Positions 32,556-42,082 of a DNA stretch of 64,000 nt are shown in pieces (positions within the stretch are counted from its first letter, which is position 1; the number at the start of each line of letters is the position of its first letter). This stretch comes from Corynebacterium glaucum (GTDB lineage Bacteria > Actinomycetota > Actinomycetes > Mycobacteriales > Mycobacteriaceae): contig NZ_CP019688.1 in the NCBI RefSeq assembly GCF_002287505.1, positions 2,454,660 through 2,518,659 of the forward strand. The letters run 5' to 3'. A program made the position numbers and the translations under genes. The notes under the pieces were generated by a model. The model worked only from the letters and a program-made list of their open reading frames with translations. It was not told where the DNA came from and ran no database searches.

Positions 32556-34124
32556 ATGAGCAAACCCCCACCACGGTTCACGCGCCACGAGGTGCGCTAC
32601 CACGAGGACGCTTCGAGCCTCTTCGCGCACCTCGGCGGACTCGAGACCACCGACGCGGTGCTATTGGAATCGGCCGACATCACCACCAAGTCCGGACTCC
32701 AGTCGGTCGCGGTCCTCGCCTCATCGCTGCGCGTCACGTGCAACGGCACCCGCGTCACGGTCGAGCCCCTCACCGATTCCGGCCGAGTGCTCGCCGATCA
32801 GGTCCGCTCGGAGCTCGCCGAGCATATGCTTAACGACGCCGCGGGGGAGCAGGTCTACGAGTTCCCAGCCTCCACCGCCGCGGACGAGCGCGAACGCCTC
32901 ACCGCAATCAGTTCGGTCGAGGTCCTGCGGGCACTGACCACCCACGCCAACTACGGCAACGAAGACTTCCCGATGCTCGCGGGCGGTTTCGCCTTCGACT
33001 ACTTGGAAACCTTCGAGGAGCTTCCGCGTGTCAGCGAAGGCGTGAACACCTACCCCGATTACCAGTTCGTGCTGGCCGAGGTTTTGCTCCGCGTCGACCA
33101 TCAATCCAAGACGGCGTACCTCGCGGGAGTCGACGCAGCTGGTGACGGTATCGACCTCACCGCGCTCGCCGCCGCGATCGACGCTGCCGAGCCTGCCGAT
33201 GAGCACGCCTACACAGCGGCTCCCAACCCGTCGAATGCGCTCACGGCACGGCCGAATGTTGGGGATGCGGCGTTTGGCGCAGACGTCGAAAAGCTCAAGG
33301 GTTCCATTGAGTGCGGTGACATCTACCAGGTGGTGCCGTCGAGAAGCTTTAGCGCCGAGTGTCTGGACGCGTTCGCGGCGTACCGGGCGCTGCGCGAGAC
33401 CAACCCCTCGCCGTACATGTTCTATGTGCGCGGAGTGGGGCGCGACGGCGAACCGTATGAGCTTTTCGGCACCTCGCCCGAGTCGAACCTGAAGTTCGAT
33501 GCGGAGACGCGCGAAGTGCAGCTGTACCCGATTGCCGGTACCCGCCCACGCGGTCTCAACCCCGACGGGAGTGTGAACCACGAGCTGGACACCCGTATGG
33601 AGCTGCAGCTGCGCACCGACGCGAAAGAGGTCGCGGAGCACACGATGCTGGTCGACCTAGCGCGCAACGACATGGCTCGGGTGGCTGCGCCGGGGACGCG
33701 CGAGGTGGCGGAGCTGCTGCAAGTGGATCGCTACTCCCGCGTCATGCACCTGGTCTCGCGGGTGACCGCGACGCTGGCGGATGACCTCGACGCGCTCGAC
33801 GCGTACCGTGCGTGCATGAACATGGGCACGCTCACCGGCGCCCCCAAACTGCGCGCGACGGAGCTGCTGCGTGACCTCGAGGGAGTGCGCCGCGGTTCCT
33901 ACGGCGGGGCGGTGGGGTACCTCACCGGCTCCGGCGACTTCGACACCTGCATCGTGATCCGTTCGGCATATGTTTCACGTGAAACGGCCGTAGTTCAGGC
34001 GGGCGCCGGCGTGGTGCGCGACTCGAACCCGCAAGCAGAAGCCGACGAAACACTGCACAAGGCATACGCCGTCCTGAGCGCCCTGGCTAAGGCCGCGGAC
34101 GCTGAACTGGAGGTCGCGAAATGA
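32556..34124 (+). CDS. trpE: Anthranilate synthase component I
   Basis: 522 residues. It forms anthranilate from chorismate and ammonia supplied by TrpG. The feedback-inhibition motif LLES (AVLLESADITTKSG, about residue 38) is intact, so Trp should bind. Catalytic-domain blocks are present: IECGDIYQVVPSR, PIAGTRPRG, ELRTDAKE-like LRTDAKEVAEHTMLVDLARND and GAPKLRA. AAGGACCACAG precedes ATG 32556. Its TGA overlaps the trpG ATG (ATGA). A parS site lies inside the gene and is read as V-S-R-E-T near residue 475, a short tolerated loop. Confidence 0.96.
   Translation: MSKPPPRFTRHEVRYHEDASSLFAHLGGLETTDAVLLESADITTKSGLQSVAVLASSLRVTCNGTRVTVEPLTDSGRVLADQVRSELAEHMLNDAAGEQVYEFPASTAADERERLTAISSVEVLRALTTHANYGNEDFPMLAGGFAFDYLETFEELPRVSEGVNTYPDYQFVLAEVLLRVDHQSKTAYLAGVDAAGDGIDLTALAAAIDAAEPADEHAYTAAPNPSNALTARPNVGDAAFGADVEKLKGSIECGDIYQVVPSRSFSAECLDAFAAYRALRETNPSPYMFYVRGVGRDGEPYELFGTSPESNLKFDAETREVQLYPIAGTRPRGLNPDGSVNHELDTRMELQLRTDAKEVAEHTMLVDLARNDMARVAAPGTREVAELLQVDRYSRVMHLVSRVTATLADDLDALDAYRACMNMGTLTGAPKLRATELLRDLEGVRRGSYGGAVGYLTGSGDFDTCIVIRSAYVSRETAVVQAGAGVVRDSNPQAEADETLHKAYAVLSALAKAADAELEVAK
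33972..33985. other. parS site 3, inside trpE
   Basis: Perfect GTTTCACGTGAAAC, translated V-S-R-E-T. Confidence 0.9.
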
Positions 34125-34795
34125 TCGTGCTGCTGGATAACCACGACTCCTTTGTCTACAACCTCGTCGATGCGCTTGCGGGTCTAGAGGGCCAGAACAC
34201 CGTGGTCTACCGCAACACCGTCAGCGCCGACAAGGTGCTCGGTGCCGGGGACGGTGCGGACGAAACGTCACCCGACCTCATCGTGCTCTCGCCCGGACCC
34301 GGCTACCCGCGCGATGCGGGCTGCATGATGGAGGTCATCGAGCGCGCACAGGGCCACATCCCTATCCTCGGTATCTGCCTGGGCTACCAAGCCCTGGTAG
34401 AGCACCACGGGGGACGGGTGGAGCCGTGCGGGCCGGAGCACGGGTCGTCGATAAGCATAATGCTCACTGATGCCAGCCTGGACTCGCCGATCTTTGCTGG
34501 ACTGACGACGGACGGTGTGCCCGGCGAACCGGGTCGGGCCGTACCGGTGGCGCGCTACCACTCGCTCGGCGCGACGGACGAGCCGGATGGCATGCGCGCG
34601 CTCGCGTGGACGGAGACGCGGATCGGTGATGTGATCATGGCAGCGGAGACCACCGATGGCATGAGCATTGGCCTGCAGTTTCACCCCGAATCCATCCTGA
34701 CTCCTGCGGGTCCGCTCATCCTTCAGCGCTGCGTGGAGCAGCTCCTCAACCAGACGACGAAAGCGAAGAAAGGCGATACCGATGGCCAGCGATAG
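34121..34795 (+). CDS. trpG: Anthranilate synthase component II (glutamine amidotransferase)
   Basis: 224 residues, class I glutamine amidotransferase. The nucleophile is in GICLGYQA (about residue 86), the His-x-Glu pair in LQFHPES (about 187), and the oxyanion-loop region is LSPGPGYP. It delivers ammonia to TrpE. It overlaps trpE by 4 nt and trpD by 14 nt, so all three are translationally coupled. A dispersed motif copy (34447-34457) gives the codons for S-S-I-S-I-M. Confidence 0.95.
   Translation: MIVLLDNHDSFVYNLVDALAGLEGQNTVVYRNTVSADKVLGAGDGADETSPDLIVLSPGPGYPRDAGCMMEVIERAQGHIPILGICLGYQALVEHHGGRVEPCGPEHGSSISIMLTDASLDSPIFAGLTTDGVPGEPGRAVPVARYHSLGATDEPDGMRALAWTETRIGDVIMAAETTDGMSIGLQFHPESILTPAGPLILQRCVEQLLNQTTKAKKGDTDGQR
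34447..34457 (+). repeat. Dispersed motif GTCGATAAGCA, copy 6
   Basis: Exact copy in trpG, extended as TAATGCTC; here it is read in a different frame (S-S-I-S-I) from other copies, arguing for DNA-level rather than protein-level conservation. Confidence 0.6.
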
Positions 34796-35807
34796 CTCAC
34801 TGGAAATCCTGCGGCGCTTCTTGGACAACCCGGCGCCAACTCTCGACGAGGCGGTGGAGGCGTTCACGCCACTGACCGTCGGCGACTACGACGACGTGCA
34901 CATCGCCGCGCTGCTGGCCACGATTCGCACCCGCGGCGAGACCTTCGAGGACATCGCGGGCGCCGCGAAAGCGTTCCTGATTGCGGGTCGGCCGTTCCCG
35001 GTGACGGGGGAGGGGATCATGGATTCCGCCGGCACTGGCGGCGACGGCGCGAACACGATCAGCATCACCACCGCGGCCTCGTTGGTGGCGGCCGCAGGTG
35101 GGGTGAAGATGGTCAAGCACGGCAACCGCTCGGTGAGTTCAAAGTCCGGCTCCGCGGACGTGCTCGAGGCGCTCAACATTCCGCTCGACCTCGACCCGGA
35201 TCGCGCGGTACGACAGTTCGAGTTGTCGAACTTTACCTTCCTCTTTGCGCCCGCCTACAACCCGGCGGTGGCTTTTGTGCAGCCGGTGCGCAAGGCGCTC
35301 GGCGTGCCCACGTTGTTCAACACGATGGGCCCGCTGCTCTCGCCAGGTCGTCCGGAGGTCCAAATTATGGGAATTGCGAATCCTGCGTTGGGGCAAAATA
35401 TTGCGGAGGCCCTGCGTGAGCTCGGGCGCTCTCGCGCGCTGGTCGTCCACGGCGCCGGCACCGACGAAATCGCTGTTCACGGCGACACGCTCGTCTGGGA
35501 GTTGCGCGACGGCGAGATCACGCACTACACGCTCACCCCGGAGGAGCTCGGTGTTACCCGCCACCCGTTGGAAGAACTCATCGGTGGAGACGGCGCCGAG
35601 AACGCCGCGATGATGCGTGAGACCTTCGCCGGGCGAGGCCCAGATGCGCATCGCGACGCCATCGCCCTCAACGCCGGTGCAATGTTCTATCTCAACGGCA
35701 CCACCGGTTCCATCGCCGAGGGTGTCGATCACGCGCGCACGCTGCTTGCCGACGGCACTGTCGAGCGCTGGCTCCAGCAACACGAGGAGGCGGACTACAG
35801 TGCCTAA
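34782..35807 (+). CDS. trpD: Anthranilate phosphoribosyltransferase
   Basis: 341 residues. It joins anthranilate to PRPP. DSAGTGGDGANTISITTAASL holds the glycine-rich GTGGD PRPP loop and the N-x-S/T-T motif, and VKHGNRSVSSKSGSADVLEAL is the second signature; NTMGPLLSP is the conserved hinge region. ATG 34782 lies 13 nt inside trpG and follows GAAAGG. It overlaps trpCF by 8 nt. Confidence 0.96.
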   Translation: MASDSSLEILRRFLDNPAPTLDEAVEAFTPLTVGDYDDVHIAALLATIRTRGETFEDIAGAAKAFLIAGRPFPVTGEGIMDSAGTGGDGANTISITTAASLVAAAGGVKMVKHGNRSVSSKSGSADVLEALNIPLDLDPDRAVRQFELSNFTFLFAPAYNPAVAFVQPVRKALGVPTLFNTMGPLLSPGRPEVQIMGIANPALGQNIAEALRELGRSRALVVHGAGTDEIAVHGDTLVWELRDGEITHYTLTPEELGVTRHPLEELIGGDGAENAAMMRETFAGRGPDAHRDAIALNAGAMFYLNGTTGSIAEGVDHARTLLADGTVERWLQQHEEADYSA

Positions 35808-37224
35808 ACTTCCCACCGTCCTCGAGGGAATCGTGGAAGGGCGGAAACGTCACCTTGACGAAATTCGCCAGCGCGTGGCACATGTCGATTTCGACACGTT
35901 ACCTAAATCAGAGCGCTCGCTTTACGACGGCCTGCGCCGCCCCGGCACATCGTTCATTCTCGAGTGCAAGGCGGCTTCCCCTTCACTCGGGTTGATCCGC
36001 GAACACTACGAGCCCGGCGCGATCGCAACCGTCTACTCCCGCCCGGCGTACAAAGCCGCCGGCATCTCGGTACTATGCGAGCCGGACAAGTTCGGTGGCG
36101 ACTACGACCACCTCGCCACCGCCGCCGCAACGACGCACCTGCCCGTGCTGTGCAAGGACTTCATCATCGACGAGGTGCAGCTCTACGCCGCGCGCTACTA
36201 CGGGGCAGATGCGGTCCTGCTCATGCTCTCGGTGCTGAACGACGAGGAGTACACCCGTCTTTCTGCACTGGCCGAGCATCTCGGCCTCGACGTGCTCACC
36301 GAAGTGATCGACGAGGCAGAGGCCCAGCGCGCTGCACGCCTCGGGGCAAAGATCTTCGGCGTGAACCACCGCAACCTCCACGATCTGACTATCGATCTAG
36401 ACCGCTCCGCGCAGCTCGCCCGTTTTGCGCCGGCGGACGCGGTAGTGGTCTCCGAGTCGGGAATCCGCGACGTGGAGACGGTGCGGCACCTCGGCCAGCA
36501 CTCCGACGGGTTCCTCGTCGGTTCACAGCTTACGAGCCAGCCGGACATCGACCTCGCGGTACGCATGCTGGTCTACGGCCCGAACAAAGTGTGCGGATTG
36601 ACCACACGTTCGGCCGCCCAAGCAGCCAAGGCCTGCGGCGCGGTCTATGGCGGCCTGATCTTCGAGCAAGCGAGCCCGCGCAATGTTTCACGTGAAACGG
36701 CGCAAGACATCATTGCGCACGAGCCGGGCCCCCGGTACGTCGCCGTGTCCCGCCGCACCGAGGGCTGGGGCGAACTCGCTGATCTTGACGGACTACATGC
36801 CGTGCAGATCCACGCGCCCTACCAGGGGAGCAGCGAGGCGGAACTCAACCTTCTCGCGCGCGTGCGCTCCGAGATCGGGGAGGGCATCGAGGTTTGGCGT
36901 GCCGTCTCCATGACCGAGGCACACGGCCCGGCCACCGCGGGAGCGATTGCCGATCACGTCGACATGCTGGTGCTTGATGCCCGTGACGGTGGTTCGGGGG
37001 AGAGGTTTGACTGGGGGGCGGTCCCGGCCGTCGTTAAGCAAAAAGCTCTTCTTGCCGGCGGCATTTCCCCTGCGAACGTCGAAGAAGCACTGGCCGTAGG
37101 CTGTGCTGGTGTGGACCTGAACTCGGGGGTGGAGTATCCCGAGACTGCCGGCGTGTGGGCCGGCCGCAAGAATGCGGCGGCGCTGCGAGCGACCTTCGAC
37201 CTCATTGGCAATTTTCACTACTAA
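35800..37224 (+). CDS. trpCF: Fused indole-3-glycerol phosphate synthase / PRA isomerase
   Basis: 474 residues. Residues 1 to about 255 are TrpC ([36 protein letters not shown] in parts, [19 protein letters not shown]). From about 260 on is TrpF ([47 protein letters not shown]). The fusion matches the enterobacterial and corynebacterial form. GTG 35800, inside the end of trpD, is supported by GAGGAGG 9 nt upstream and by the family start MPxxPTVLExIVxGR. A parS site lies near the start of the TrpF half. Confidence 0.95.
   Translation: MPKLPTVLEGIVEGRKRHLDEIRQRVAHVDFDTLPKSERSLYDGLRRPGTSFILECKAASPSLGLIREHYEPGAIATVYSRPAYKAAGISVLCEPDKFGGDYDHLATAAATTHLPVLCKDFIIDEVQLYAARYYGADAVLLMLSVLNDEEYTRLSALAEHLGLDVLTEVIDEAEAQRAARLGAKIFGVNHRNLHDLTIDLDRSAQLARFAPADAVVVSESGIRDVETVRHLGQHSDGFLVGSQLTSQPDIDLAVRMLVYGPNKVCGLTTRSAAQAAKACGAVYGGLIFEQASPRNVSRETAQDIIAHEPGPRYVAVSRRTEGWGELADLDGLHAVQIHAPYQGSSEAELNLLARVRSEIGEGIEVWRAVSMTEAHGPATAGAIADHVDMLVLDARDGGSGERFDWGAVPAVVKQKALLAGGISPANVEEALAVGCAGVDLNSGVEYPETAGVWAGRKNAAALRATFDLIGNFHY
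36685..36698. other. parS site 4, inside trpCF
   Basis: Perfect GTTTCACGTGAAAC, again translated V-S-R-E-T, in a loop of the TrpF domain ([11 protein letters not shown]). Confidence 0.9.
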
Positions 37225-37235
37225 GGACGATTTCT

Positions 37236-38543
37236 GTGACTGACAACGCGCACGGCGACTCGACGCTGCTGCCTGCTTACCACGGCGAATTCGGCGGCCA
37301 ATTCGTGCCCGAATCGCTCATGCCCGCGCTCAACCAGCTGGAGCGCGCGTTTGTGGACGCCATGGAGGACGACGAGTTCATGGCGGAGTACCGCGCGCTG
37401 CTGCGCGACTACCTCGGGCGCCCGACGCCGCTGACTGAGTGCCGCAACCTGCCGCTCGACGGTGCGAACGCGCGCATCTTTCTCAAGCGTGAGGACCTGG
37501 TGCACGGCGGCGCGCACAAGACGAACCAGGTGATCGGGCAGGCGCTGCTGGCGAAGCAGATGGGCAAGACGCGCATCATCGCGGAGACCGGTGCGGGCCA
37601 GCACGGCACTGCCACGGCGCTCGCGTGCGCGCTGCTAGGCCTCGAATGCGTGATTTACATGGGCAAGGTGGACATGGCCCGCCAGGAGCCGAACGTGTAC
37701 CGCATGCGCCTCATGGGTGCTGAGGTCGTGGGCGTGGAGTCCGGTGCCGGCACGCTGAAGGACGCCGTGAACGAGGCGCTGCGCGATTGGACGGCTACGT
37801 TCCACGAGTCGCATTACCTACTGGGCACCGCCGCTGGCCCGCACCCGTTCCCGAAGATTGTGAAGGAATTCCACCGCGTAATCTCCACCGAGGCGCGCGC
37901 GCAGATGCTTGAGCGCATCGAGAAACTGCCGGATGCGGTGGTGGCGTGCGTGGGCGGCGGCTCGAACGCCATTGGCATGTTCGCAGACTTCATTGACGAC
38001 GAGGGCGTGGAGCTCATCGGCGCCGAGCCAGGTGGCGAAGGCTACGGAGTAGGCAAGCACGGCGCGGCGATCGCCGCGGGGACCATCGGCATCCTGCACG
38101 GCACGCGCTCCTACCTGATGCGCGATGAGGACGGCCAGGTCGAGGAGTCCTACTCCATCTCCGCGGGCCTGGATTACCCGGCGGTGGGTCCGGAGCACGC
38201 ATATCTGGCCAAGTCGGGCCGTGCGAAGTACGTGCCGGTGGCCGACCAGGAGGCGCTGAACGCCTTCCAACTGCTCTCGCGGCACGAGGGCATCATCCCG
38301 GCGTTGGAGTCCTCGCACGCGATGGCCTACGCACTGCAGCGCGCCGCCGAGCACCCGCGCGATGCCGAGCCGCTGAACATCTTGGTTGCGCTGTCCGGCC
38401 GCGGCGATAAGGATGTCGCCCACGTCCGCGCCACGTTGGAAGAGCACGCCGACTGGGTGCTCGGCGGTCCGGGCGCTGCGCTCGCTAATTCTGATACCAC
38501 AGAGACCACCGGTTCCCCCGAACACGCCGAGGAGGCGAAGTAG
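37236..38543 (+). CDS. trpB: Tryptophan synthase beta chain
   Basis: 435 residues. The PLP lysine is in GGAHKTNQ (about residue 92), the phosphate-binding glycine/serine loop in [14 protein letters not shown] (about 232), and the catalytic Glu lies in ETGAGQHG (about 113). It condenses indole and serine. GTG 37236 follows AAGGA with 8 nt spacing, placed right after the trpCF stop. The last about 20 residues are a variable acidic tail. trpA starts at the base after the stop. Confidence 0.96.
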   Translation: MTDNAHGDSTLLPAYHGEFGGQFVPESLMPALNQLERAFVDAMEDDEFMAEYRALLRDYLGRPTPLTECRNLPLDGANARIFLKREDLVHGGAHKTNQVIGQALLAKQMGKTRIIAETGAGQHGTATALACALLGLECVIYMGKVDMARQEPNVYRMRLMGAEVVGVESGAGTLKDAVNEALRDWTATFHESHYLLGTAAGPHPFPKIVKEFHRVISTEARAQMLERIEKLPDAVVACVGGGSNAIGMFADFIDDEGVELIGAEPGGEGYGVGKHGAAIAAGTIGILHGTRSYLMRDEDGQVEESYSISAGLDYPAVGPEHAYLAKSGRAKYVPVADQEALNAFQLLSRHEGIIPALESSHAMAYALQRAAEHPRDAEPLNILVALSGRGDKDVAHVRATLEEHADWVLGGPGAALANSDTTETTGSPEHAEEAK

Positions 38544-39407
38544 ATGAGCCGCTACCAAACTGCATTCGATCGTCTCGAGGCGAAGCGGGAGGGCGCCTTC
38601 GTGCCCTTCATCATGCTCTCCGACCCGACGCCGGAGGACGCGCTCGAGATCATCAGCACCGTCGTCGACGCCGGCGCGGACGCCGTGGAGCTCGGTGTGC
38701 CGTTCTCCGATCCGGTGGCGGACGGGCCCGCGATCCAAGGCGCCCACGTGCGCGCGCTGGACGGCGGCTCGACCGTAGACAAGGCGTTGAACCAGGTGCG
38801 TGTGCTCCGCGAGCGCTACCCGGAGCTTCCCATCGGCATGCTCATCTACGCCAACGTCGCCTACGTCCGCGGACTTGAGCGCTTCTACCGCGAGTTCCAC
38901 GAAGCCGGGGCCGACAGCATCTTGCTTCCCGACGTCCCGGTGCGCGAGTCCGCCCCCTTCAGCGAGGCAGCAGTGGCACAGGGCATTGACCCCATCTACA
39001 TCGCACCCGCGCGGGCATCCCGAGAGACGCTCGAGGGCGTGGCGGCCAACTCCCGCGGTTACATCTACGCGATCTCGCGCGACGGTGTCACGGGTGCGGA
39101 CAACGAGGCGACTGTTGAGGGCCTACGTGAGGTCGTCGATAATGTTCGATCCTTCGGTGGTGCTCCGGTGCTGCTGGGCTTTGGCATCTCCAAGCCGCAA
39201 CACGTGGCTGATGCGATTGCGGCGGGGGCGACGGGTGCGATTACCGGCTCTGCGATCACAAACATCATCGCGAAGTACGTCGAGCACGAGCACCCGAACC
39301 CGGGCCGGGTCACGGACATGGACGCGCTCAAGGCGGAGCTGACCGAGTACGTGCGCGCGATGAAAGTTGCGACGGCCAAGTCGGGCGGGGGTACGGTGAA
39401 GTCATGA
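38544..39407 (+). CDS. trpA: Tryptophan synthase alpha chain
   Basis: 287 residues. The catalytic pair lies in ELGVPFSDPVADGPAIQ (Glu and Asp near residues 50 and 61), and phosphate-binding loops are SRDGVTGAD and GFGISKPQHV. It cleaves indole-3-glycerol phosphate and channels indole to TrpB. It directly abuts trpB and overlaps the Rieske gene by 4 nt (ATGA), so the operon extends beyond the biosynthetic genes. Confidence 0.96.
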   Translation: MSRYQTAFDRLEAKREGAFVPFIMLSDPTPEDALEIISTVVDAGADAVELGVPFSDPVADGPAIQGAHVRALDGGSTVDKALNQVRVLRERYPELPIGMLIYANVAYVRGLERFYREFHEAGADSILLPDVPVRESAPFSEAAVAQGIDPIYIAPARASRETLEGVAANSRGYIYAISRDGVTGADNEATVEGLREVVDNVRSFGGAPVLLGFGISKPQHVADAIAAGATGAITGSAITNIIAKYVEHEHPNPGRVTDMDALKAELTEYVRAMKVATAKSGGGTVKS

Positions 39408-39805
39408 CCGCTGATTCCACTGCCGCAGCCAATTCGCCGCTCTGCTCCCGCCGGATGTTCATCTTGGGCACCGCATCCACTTTCGCGGGTGCGTTCCTCG
39501 CAGCCTGCGGCACGGAGGTTGACGAGAAGGTTGCCAAGACCGACGTGCCCGTGGGCAGCGCCGTGATTCTCGACGGCTTCATCATCGCGCAGCCCACCGA
39601 AGGCGAATTCGTTGCGTACTCCAACGTGTGCCCGCACGAATCGGCCCGCATCACGCAGGTGCAGGGTGACGTTGTGCGCTGCCCGAAGCACGGCTCGACC
39701 TTCTCCATCGCCGACGGCAAGGTGCTCACCGGCCCTGCCGAGGACGACCTCAAGGAAGCTTCGATTGTCGACGGTGGCGACTCGCTTTCCGCACAGAACA
39801 TGTAG
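39404..39805 (+). CDS. Tat-exported Rieske [2Fe-2S] lipoprotein
   Basis: 133 residues. The N-terminus has a twin-arginine motif (SRRMFIL), a hydrophobic stretch and the lipobox LAAC, so it is exported folded and lipid-anchored outside. The cluster ligands are CPH (about residue 75) and CPKH (about 93), the C-x-H...C-x-x-H pattern, with the family GSTFSIADGKVLTGPA. It is a single Rieske domain with no oxygenase partner nearby; role unknown, perhaps electron transfer at the membrane. It is translationally coupled to trpA, an unexpected partner. Confidence 0.85.
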   Translation: MTADSTAAANSPLCSRRMFILGTASTFAGAFLAACGTEVDEKVAKTDVPVGSAVILDGFIIAQPTEGEFVAYSNVCPHESARITQVQGDVVRCPKHGSTFSIADGKVLTGPAEDDLKEASIVDGGDSLSAQNM

Positions 39806-39819
39806 CTCCGTGCGGAGCT
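39804..39819 (+). terminator. Possible weak terminator after the Rieske gene
   Basis: AGCTCC-GTGC-GGAGCT overlaps the stop codon; only TTAA follows, so termination is uncertain. Confidence 0.3.
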
Positions 39820-39836
39820 TAACTGGCCGAGCGAGC

Positions 39837-39855
39837 TTAGGCTTGCTTGGTTAAA
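39837..39855. promoter_or_regulatory. Partial DtxR-like iron box
   Basis: TTAGGCTTGCTTGGTTAAA keeps the TTAGG and AA ends of the DtxR consensus but matches only about 11 of 19 positions. It lies about 75 bp before a VIT1/CCC1-type iron/manganese transporter. Confidence 0.2.
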
Positions 39856-39928
39856 CCATGGCTGACCTGGGATAAGGGCGCATTGCCTTGCTTGCGCGCC
39901 GATGAGACATTCGGTTGTATTGGCAGCT

Positions 39929-40699
39929 ATGACTGAAAACCGGGCTGCGTCCAATTCCGCGCCAACTACCGCGTCCACACCCAACGGCGATGTCGTCCTC
40001 AACGAGGTCGAGGTGAAGACCTACGGCATGGGCGAAAAGCTCAACCGCCTACGCGCCGCCGTACTCGGCGCAAACGACGGCATCGTTTCCACTGCGGCCG
40101 TTGTCGTCGGTGTCGCAGGCGCGACGACAAACTCGCGTGAAATCATCACCGCTGGTGTGGCAGCGCTCGTTGGCGGTGCCGTATCGATGGCGCTGGGGGA
40201 GTACGTCTCTGTCTCCTCCCAGCGCGACGCTGAGAACGCTGCAATTGGTACCGAGCGCAGCTTGCACGACAAAGACCCAAAAGGCGAGTTCAACCACCTC
40301 GTGCAGGCATACAAGAATTCAGGGCTGAGCGAGGAAACGGCAATCGCAGTTGCGCAGGAACGAACCGCCAACGATCCACTCGCAGCACACCTCGAGGTGC
40401 ACTACGGCATCGACGAGGAAGACCTTGTCAGCCCCTGGTCCGCGGCGATCGCCTCGTTCCTCGCGTTCTTCGTCGGCGCGCTCATCCCGCTCATTGCGAT
40501 CATCGCGGCGCCTGCCTCCGCGCGCGTCATCATCACCATGATCGTCACCCTGATCGCACTGGCGGTGACCGGCTACCTCTCGGCGAAGCTGGGCAACGCG
40601 AAGCCATTGCGCGCTGTAGTGCGCCTAGTGATCGGTGGCGCGCTCGCACTCGCGGTGACCTTTGGAGTCGGCTCCCTGCTGGGGACCAGCGTGGCATAG
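39929..40699 (+). CDS. VIT1/CCC1-family iron/manganese transporter
   Basis: 256 residues. The first helix region LNRLRAAVLGANDGIVSTAAVVVGVAGA and AALVGGAVSMALGEYVSVSSQRDAE are the VIT1/CCC1 signatures. A cytosolic Glu/His-rich segment (about 105-155, AHLEVHYGIDEEDLV) corresponds to the metal-binding domain, and three further helices follow (five in total). It moves Fe(II) or Mn(II) across the membrane, probably outward. ATG 39929 (MTENRAASN) is chosen over GTG/ATG at 39902, which would add a basic tail unlike the family. Confidence 0.82.
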   Translation: MTENRAASNSAPTTASTPNGDVVLNEVEVKTYGMGEKLNRLRAAVLGANDGIVSTAAVVVGVAGATTNSREIITAGVAALVGGAVSMALGEYVSVSSQRDAENAAIGTERSLHDKDPKGEFNHLVQAYKNSGLSEETAIAVAQERTANDPLAAHLEVHYGIDEEDLVSPWSAAIASFLAFFVGALIPLIAIIAAPASARVIITMIVTLIALAVTGYLSAKLGNAKPLRAVVRLVIGGALALAVTFGVGSLLGTSVA

Positions 40700-40707
40700 C
40701 GGGCGCT

Positions 40708-40713
40708 TACACT
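40708..40713 (+). promoter_or_regulatory. -10 box TACACT of the leaderless BASS gene
   Basis: TACACT ends 7 nt before ATG 40721. Confidence 0.55.
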
Positions 40714-40720
40714 AAGGCGC

Positions 40721-41680
40721 ATGCCTGGTTTCCTGAAAAAGATCGACCCGCTGCTGCTTGGCATCATCGCGGCGACGATCATCGCCTTCATCGTGCCAGC
40801 GCGTGGCAGCTTTGCTGACATCTTCGGCGTCGCCACCAAACTCGCCATCGCGCTGTTGTTCTTCCTGTACGGTGCGCGTTTGTCCACCCAGGAAGCGCTT
40901 AAAGGCCTCACCAACTGGCGGCTGCACGCCACCATCCTGGCCTTCACGTTCTTGATCTACCCAATTATCGGTCTGGCACTGCGGCCCACAACAGCGTTCA
41001 TTTCCACCGAGATGTACCAGGGCATCTTGTTCATGACGCTCGTTCCCTCCACCGTGCAGTCATCAGTCGCGCTCACCGGCATTGCACGCGGAAACGTCCC
41101 GGGGGCGGTAGTGGCGGCCAGCATGTCGTCGTTAATCGGTGTCCTCCTGACCCCCCTGCTGGTGATGCTTCTGATGGGCGCGGGGGACGGGATCCAGGTC
41201 GATGCGTCGGTGTTTGTGGACATCTCGTTGCAGCTGCTGCTGCCGTTTGTCCTCGGGCAGCTGGCGCACAACTTTGTGCCGAAGGTGCGTGAGGTTGCGA
41301 AGTCGAAGGCGACGAAGATCGTGGATCGTGGTTCGATCTGGATGGTGGTCTACTCGGCGTTCTCGCAGGGCGTGGTTTCCGGGGTGTGGAGCAATATCGC
41401 CGCGTGGGAGATCGTGTTCCTCGTGGTGTTCGCGGTCCTGCTCGTCGTTGTCATGCTGTGGGTGACCAAGGTGGTTCCGGAAAAGCTCGGGTTCCCGCGC
41501 CCGGACGTGGTGGCGATTCAGATGTGTGGCACGCAAAAGTCGCTCGCGACCGGGCTTCCCATGGCCTCCGTGATCTTCGGCGGCGCCACACTCGGCGTGC
41601 TGATCATCCCGCTGATGATCTACCACCTCGTGCAGCTGATACTCTGTTCCGCCTACGTCTCGCGCATCGCAAGCGCATAA
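40721..41680 (+). CDS. Bile acid:sodium symporter-family transporter
   Basis: 319 residues with about ten helices. The family blocks are ALLFFLYGARLSTQEALKGL, LVPSTVQSSVALTGIARGN and the late AIQMCGTQKSLATGLPMASV, typical of the SBF-like (PF13593) branch. Bacterial members carry sulfated or keto acids; the substrate here is unknown. The leaderless -10 fixes ATG 40721. The next small gene follows 21 nt downstream and is probably cotranscribed. Confidence 0.82.
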   Translation: MPGFLKKIDPLLLGIIAATIIAFIVPARGSFADIFGVATKLAIALLFFLYGARLSTQEALKGLTNWRLHATILAFTFLIYPIIGLALRPTTAFISTEMYQGILFMTLVPSTVQSSVALTGIARGNVPGAVVAASMSSLIGVLLTPLLVMLLMGAGDGIQVDASVFVDISLQLLLPFVLGQLAHNFVPKVREVAKSKATKIVDRGSIWMVVYSAFSQGVVSGVWSNIAAWEIVFLVVFAVLLVVVMLWVTKVVPEKLGFPRPDVVAIQMCGTQKSLATGLPMASVIFGGATLGVLIIPLMIYHLVQLILCSAYVSRIASA

Positions 41681-41701
41681 CACTGCAAAGAAAGGCATCC
41701 C

Positions 41702-42007
41702 GTGAAGCACTACGTCCGCATCCACTACCAAGTTCCCGAGCTCGGGGGCGAGCTGTTGAACATCGCCGAGCTGGAGGAAGTCAGTGCCGATGCCTGCACC
41801 ATGGTTCGCATGATCGAGCTCGATCCATCGGAGACCATCACGGGCATCTTTATCGACGGTCGCGTCATCGGCCAAGCAAACGAGCCGATGGGCACGGTGC
41901 CGCACCCGGATGCGTACAACAACTTCGAGGGGATCACCGCGACGCGGCTGTCACAGGAGGCGTTTGAGGGCCTCTGGGAAGAGGCGCGGGCCAGGTTTCC
42001 CGGCTAA
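41702..42007 (+). CDS. Small conserved protein (DUF6881-like)
   Basis: 101 residues, soluble and acidic. MKHYVRIHYQVPELGGELLNIAEL, MIELDPSETITGIF and PHPDAYNNFEGITATRLSQEAFEGLW resemble the small DUF6881 family, which has no known function. GTG 41702 has AAAGG 7 nt upstream. It is followed by an inverted repeat that may end transcription. Confidence 0.6.
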   Translation: MKHYVRIHYQVPELGGELLNIAELEEVSADACTMVRMIELDPSETITGIFIDGRVIGQANEPMGTVPHPDAYNNFEGITATRLSQEAFEGLWEEARARFPG

Positions 42008-42021
42008 ACCGCTAATGACTT

Positions 42022-42058
42022 GACCCCACCCCGCATCCGGATGGAGCGAGGTGGGGTC
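42022..42058. terminator. Stem-loop between converging genes
   Basis: GACCCCACC (42022-42030) and GGTGGGGTC (42050-42058) form a 9-bp stem with a 19-nt loop; T-runs are poor on both sides. Confidence 0.45.
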
Positions 42059-42082
42059 TCTGTCTCTAGGAGAGGGTTTTTC

